The notes under the pieces are model-generated. The model saw only the letters and a list, made by a program, of their open reading frames with translations. It was not told the DNA's origin and did not search any database. The position numbers and the translations under genes were made by a program. Shown piece after piece: positions 36,040 through 38,017 of a stretch of 38,017 nt of DNA (position 1 is the stretch's first letter; each line of letters starts with the position of its first letter). Source of the DNA: Nitrospinota bacterium (GTDB taxonomy: Bacteria; Nitrospinota; Nitrospinia; UBA9942); contig JACQQJ010000054.1 in assembly GCA_016207035.1 (NCBI GenBank), positions 1-38,017 on the forward strand, in the 5' to 3' direction.

Positions 36040-37048
36040 CCTTTGGTTTTATGCCAAAGTGTTCATAGGCAATCTTTGTAGCAACCCTCCCCCTCGGGGT
36101 TCTGTGGATGTAGCCTCCCTGAATCAAGAATGGCTCATAAACATCTTCAATAGTATCTCTTTCTTCGCTGACTGCCATTGCAAGTGTTTCAACACCAACA
36201 GGTCCGCCATTGAATTTTTCTATAATGGTAAGGAGTAGCTTTCTATCCATCTTATCAAAACCCAGTTCATCAACCTCAAGCATCTTTAATGCCTCATCCG
36301 CAACCTCTTTTGTAATGACACCATCAGCCCTGACCTGTGCATAATCCCTGACCCTGCGGAGGAGTCTGTTGGCTATCCGTGGTGTCCCCCTTGAACGTCG
36401 GGCAATCTCAAAGGAGCCATTTAAATCAATAGATATGTTCAAAATTTTTGCAGACCGCTCGACGATAATCTGAAGTTCTTGTTCCTTGTAATAATCAAGA
36501 CGGTGAATTACACCAAATCTGTCTCTCAGTGGTGATGTAAGTAACCCTGCCCTTGTCGTCGCACCTATGAGTGTAAAAGGTGGCAGGTCAATCTTTACAG
36601 AGCGTGCACTGGGTCCCTGTCCAATCATGATGTCGAGCTTGAAATCCTCCATAGCAGGATAAAGTATCTCTTCAACCACATGATTCAGGCGGTGTATCTC
36701 ATCAATGAATAGGACATCATGTTCCTTGAGATTTGTGAGGATGGCTGCAAGGTCACCTGCCCGTTCAATGACAGGCCCTGAAGTTCCCTTTATATTTACG
36801 CCCAGTTCAGAGGCAATAATATTTGCTAGTGTTGTTTTACCAAGTCCTGGGGGTCCATAAAAGAGGACATGGTCTAATGCCTCAGACCTCTCCCTGGTTG
36901 CCTGAATAAAGACCCTGAGGTTCTCCTTAATCTTCTCCTGACCGATGTATTCATTTATAGTTCTGGGACGAAGGGTTGTCTCAAAACTAATATCATCATC
37001 TTCTTTTTTTGGTGTTATAAATCGGTCTTGCATCTCAATGTGTTCCAT
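36014..37048 (-). CDS. ruvB: Holliday junction branch migration ATPase RuvB
   Basis: [65 protein letters not shown]. Confidence 0.97.
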   Translation of the reverse strand: MEHIEMQDRFITPKKEDDDISFETTLRPRTINEYIGQEKIKENLRVFIQATRERSEALDHVLFYGPPGLGKTTLANIIASELGVNIKGTSGPVIERAGDLAAILTNLKEHDVLFIDEIHRLNHVVEEILYPAMEDFKLDIMIGQGPSARSVKIDLPPFTLIGATTRAGLLTSPLRDRFGVIHRLDYYKEQELQIIVERSAKILNISIDLNGSFEIARRSRGTPRIANRLLRRVRDYAQVRADGVITKEVADEALKMLEVDELGFDKMDRKLLLTIIEKFNGGPVGVETLAMAVSEERDTIEDVYEPFLIQGGYIHRTPRGRVATKIAYEHFGIKPKDELQERLL

Positions 37049-37063
37049 AAACGCTATTCCTTC

Positions 37064-37297
37064 TCAGCATAATGCCTGCCAACCCTGAATCAATGCTGAA
37101 ACAAGTTCAGCACAAGGTTCAGAGCAAGCTATTGAAGTGATGAATATGCCCTGCAAGCTCATCAAACTCATGTCTTCTACAGCTTCTTTATCCTCTTCCT
37201 CATTTTGAGCCTCTACCTCAATGTGTCCAGTAAACTCAAAATCTACAAAATATTTGGGCATGAAACTATTCCTCCAGTATTTTACGATTTGCACCAA
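37064..37297 (-). CDS. Hypothetical small protein (likely start 37261, MPKYFVDFEFTG)
   Basis: Small ORF; C-terminal SEPCAELVSALIQG looks repeat-derived. Confidence 0.5.
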   Translation of the reverse strand: MVQIVKYWRNSFMPKYFVDFEFTGHIEVEAQNEEEDKEAVEDMSLMSLQGIFITSIACSEPCAELVSALIQGWQALC

Positions 37298-37535
37298 GAT
37301 AAAAAGTTTTTGAAAACTTGTGGTAATTCTTATGCCTTAATTCATATCCAATTATCTCATCAAAGTTTGTTTCAAGAAGATATTCATTTTCTGATATTAA
37401 ATTACCAAAAGCATCTTCTAAATCTTTACCATCGGCAAATCCGATTACCTGGCAATTCTCAATATCAGGTTCTGGAGATTCAGAATTAGGCTGATAAGTA
37501 AAGCCTTCAGTGGTTACAAAGATGAATGATTTCAT
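37266..37535 (-). CDS. Conserved-looking hypothetical protein (89 aa)
   Basis: MKSFIFVTTEGFTYQPNSESPEPDIENCQVIGFADGKDLEDAFGNLISENEYLLETNFDEIIGYEL. Confidence 0.65.
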   Translation of the reverse strand: MKSFIFVTTEGFTYQPNSESPEPDIENCQVIGFADGKDLEDAFGNLISENEYLLETNFDEIIGYELRHKNYHKFSKTFYLGANRKILEE

Positions 37536-38017
37536 ACATTATAATGTTGTAAAAGTTCCGCTATATTTGGGTCATCAGGGGTCTGAAGATTTTTAAAATT
37601 ATTCTCAAAAACAATATCGTGAAATTTCTTTTTCTGATTTGAATTCAAAGATGAATAAATACCTTCTCATTCACCTGCCCCATTAAATCTATGTTCTTCT
37701 CGGTAGATTATATAGTCATCTGGCATTAACAAAAGCTTTTTGAATTCGTTAATATTCTTTCCGAATGCAGCCTCAATAAATTTTCTTTTTGGTCCCACTA
37801 CCCCATGAGTTGCGTTGAGTATACATTGTATACCTCTTAAATATCTGGGATTCCAATGTTTCCCAACAAATTTTCTATCCTTATGCGTGACCGGGATATA
37901 TTTCATCGGAAATGAAAATATTTTAGTGCCTAATCTTTCATTAAGTTCAACATTTATTTTTAATCTCTCATAAAAGTCTTCAGGTATATCATCTTTATAG
38001 TTAAAAAGAAATATAAT
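37532..38017 (-). pseudogene. Partial protein (possibly radical SAM-associated C-terminus) running off the window, interrupted by in-frame TGA at 37667-37669
   Basis: IFLFNYKDDIPEDFYERLKINVELNERLGTKIFSFPMKYIPVTHKDRKFVGKHWNPRYLRGIQCILNATHGVVGPKRKFIEAAFGKNINEFKKLLLMPDDYIIYREEHRFNGAGE*EGIYSSLNSNQKKKFHDIVFENNFKNLQTPDDPNIAELLQHYNV*; second stop overlaps next ATG. Confidence 0.6.

Noticed and set aside
1-38017. tRNA, rRNA and known riboswitch search by eye
   Set aside because: No convincing tRNA/rRNA or riboswitch signature seen; a covariance-model scan would be needed to exclude them.

Overview
The window is a chromosomal segment from an unidentified, probably environmental, bacterium. Three blocks stand out. 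(1) Housekeeping genes lie at both ends: coaE, M50 protease, ubiE/menG, rlmB, cysS and glcD-like on the left; queA, SpoIID-like, radical SAM, LptM-like, argH and ruvB on the right. aguB/aguA and rmuC lie in between. (2) An accessory zone spans about 7.0-20.3 kb. It has small minus-strand genes separated by ~100-bp nested palindromic, attC-like repeats, ending beside a plus-strand fragment that reads like a degraded integron integrase. It also holds three toxin-antitoxin modules, two of them with toxins broken by in-frame TAA codons, two relics of a WYL-regulator 3' end, and a DUF4143-type ATPase. (3) An island of about 10 kb (20.46-30.36 kb) has 14 consecutive plus-strand genes behind a near-consensus sigma70 promoter. 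It encodes a divergent class I isoprenoid-synthase-like protein, two tandem geranylgeranyl-reductase-family flavoproteins, and several unfamiliar small proteins that are beta-rich, Cys-Cys-rich or carry amphipathic helices. This island is the best candidate for an undescribed system. The working hypothesis, an isoprenoid-derived product packaged or coated by Cys-rich self-assembling proteins, is inference only. All calls come from reading the sequence; no searches were run.
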